A stretch of 6,089 nucleotides of DNA, from NCBI GenBank assembly GCA_017625185.1, contig JAGALN010000041.1:1-6089 (forward strand), written 5' to 3'. Numbering within the stretch: position 1 is the stretch's first letter; each line of letters opens with the position of its first letter. Shown here one piece after another: positions 5,686-6,089 of the stretch. The stretch is from Clostridia bacterium. Lineage in GTDB: Bacteria; Bacillota; Clostridia; Monoglobales; Monoglobaceae. The position numbers and the translations under genes were made by a program. A model generated the notes under the pieces. The model saw nothing but the letters and a program-made list of their open reading frames with translations, was not told where the DNA came from and made no database searches.

Positions 5686-5713
5686 ATTATATCACATATT
5701 TTGATAATTACAA
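5686..5713 (-). promoter_or_regulatory. Sigma-A promoter with extended -10 for the SLOG-like gene
   Basis: Minus strand: TTGTAA (5708-5713), a 16-base spacer, TATAAT (5686-5691, perfect), preceded by TGA, which gives an extended -10. Transcription would start at about 5679-5681 and give a leader of roughly 195 bases before the ATG at 5484. Confidence 0.8.
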
Positions 5714-5742
5714 GTGTTTTTTAGAAATATAAGACAAGAGCC

Positions 5743-5761
5743 TTCCCGGGCAATTCGGGAA
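5743..5761. repeat. Small palindrome at the edge of the repeat region
   Basis: TTCCCG (5743-5748) and CGGGAA (5756-5761) form a six-bp hairpin with a 7-base loop. It lies between the SLOG-like gene's promoter and the first tandem repeat copy. There is no T-run, so it is not a convincing terminator. Confidence 0.4.
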
Positions 5762-5765
5762 TATA

Positions 5766-5904
5766 CCCTACGAACGTAGGGATTAGGTATTAGGAAATAG
5801 GGAATAGGATTGTAGGGGGCGTTCACGAATGTCCCGTTGCCATAACCACACATCAACAGGATAGATTGTAGGGGCGGGGTTCCACCCCCGCCCGCAAACC
5901 AATA
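5766..5904. repeat. Tandem repeat copy 1 (heptamer tract plus GC-rich hairpin)
   Basis: It opens with CCCTACG-AA-CGTAGGG (5766-5781), then four heptamers (5779-5806: GGGATTA, GGTATTA, GGAAATA, GGGAATA). A unique 94-base body (5811-5904) follows and contains the hairpin GGGCGGGG (5872-5879) with CCCCGCCC (5886-5893). The body differs from copy 2 at only three positions (5819, 5831, 5851). No coding frame is supported. Confidence 0.9.
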
Positions 5905-5916
5905 TGCAATATTATC

Positions 5917-5938
5917 GGGAGGGCACAGAGACCCTCCC
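5917..5938. repeat. Inter-copy hairpin
   Basis: GGGAGGG (5917-5923) and CCCTCCC (5932-5938) form a seven-bp stem with an 8-base loop, lying between the two tandem copies and overlapping the first bases of copy 2. It resembles a shortened version of the GC-rich hairpin in each copy. Confidence 0.55.
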
Positions 5939-6089
5939 CTACAAACGTAGGGATTAGGGATTAGGAATTAGGGAATAGGAATTAGGGAATAGGGTTGTAG
6001 GGGACGTTCACGAATCTCCCGTTGCCATAACCACAAATCAACAGGATAGATTGTAGGGGCGGGGTTCCACCCCCGCCCGCAAACCAATA
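5937..6089. repeat. Tandem repeat copy 2, reaching the window edge
   Basis: CCCTAC-AAAC-GTAGGG (5937-5952) opens it. Six heptamers follow (5950-5991: GGGATTA twice, then GGAATTA and GGGAATA alternating), then the 94-base body (5996-6089) with the hairpin at 6057-6064 and 6071-6078. It is 14 bases longer than copy 1 because it has two more heptamers. The window ends exactly at the AAACCAATA that ends copy 1, so further copies may follow. Confidence 0.9.

Noticed and set aside
5512..5724. 70-codon plus-strand frame over the SLOG leader
   Set aside because: It coincides with structured, AT-rich non-coding sequence, has no SD and has no family resemblance.
5766..6089. CRISPR array
   Set aside because: There are only two large near-identical copies rather than short repeats with unique spacers, and the internal heptamers are contiguous.

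Overview
The window looks like chromosomal DNA from a gut- or rumen-type Clostridia (Bacillota; Oscillospirales or a relative). The basis is the strong AGGAGG-type ribosome binding sites, consensus sigma-A promoters, a pnp gene followed by a DUF896 gene, a ComEC that lacks its beta-lactamase-like domain, and GC-rich palindromic intergenic repeats of a style I associate with those genomes. The lineage is inferred from gene style and was not checked by any search.

Layout. Positions 1-442 hold no intact gene. They contain a palindromic MITE/REP-like element (102-234). On the minus strand, a promoter, ribosome binding site and ATG lead directly into that element, as if the repeat had landed four codons into a gene. 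Plus strand: comEC (443-2083), then a near-perfect sigma-A promoter (2098-2126), a structured leader, rpsO (2247-2510) and an intrinsic terminator. Next come a leader with a 57-nt hairpin and a possible SD-masking hairpin, pnp (2676-4763), a DUF896 gene (4770-4973), and a 15-bp bidirectional terminator (4981-5014). Minus strand: a small SLOG-like gene (5014-5484) converges on that terminator and has an unusually elaborate leader running to its promoter at 5686-5713. Positions 5715-6089 are gene-free and hold two copies of a tandem repeat built from GGGATTA-like heptamers plus a GC-rich hairpin, cut by the window edge.

How the genes work together. rpsO-pnp is the classic pairing of ribosomal protein S15 with polynucleotide phosphorylase. 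Both are autoregulated through their mRNA leaders in bacteria where this has been studied, and both leaders here are structured. The DUF896 gene rides with pnp as a coupled distal cistron. comEC (DNA uptake channel) is a separate upstream unit.

The best candidate for something undescribed is the leader of the SLOG-like gene. Its transcript should begin within a few bases of a 13-bp closing stem (P1). P1 encloses an 18-bp stem that depends on G-U pairs valid only in the minus-strand RNA, and an inner hairpin with two mutually exclusive forms. An intrinsic terminator follows just ahead of the ribosome binding site. The 3' strand of P1 repeats CGCCAA (plus-strand reading) from the terminator stem, so it could act as an antiterminator. 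That is riboswitch or attenuator logic placed in front of a member of a nucleotide-sensing superfamily.
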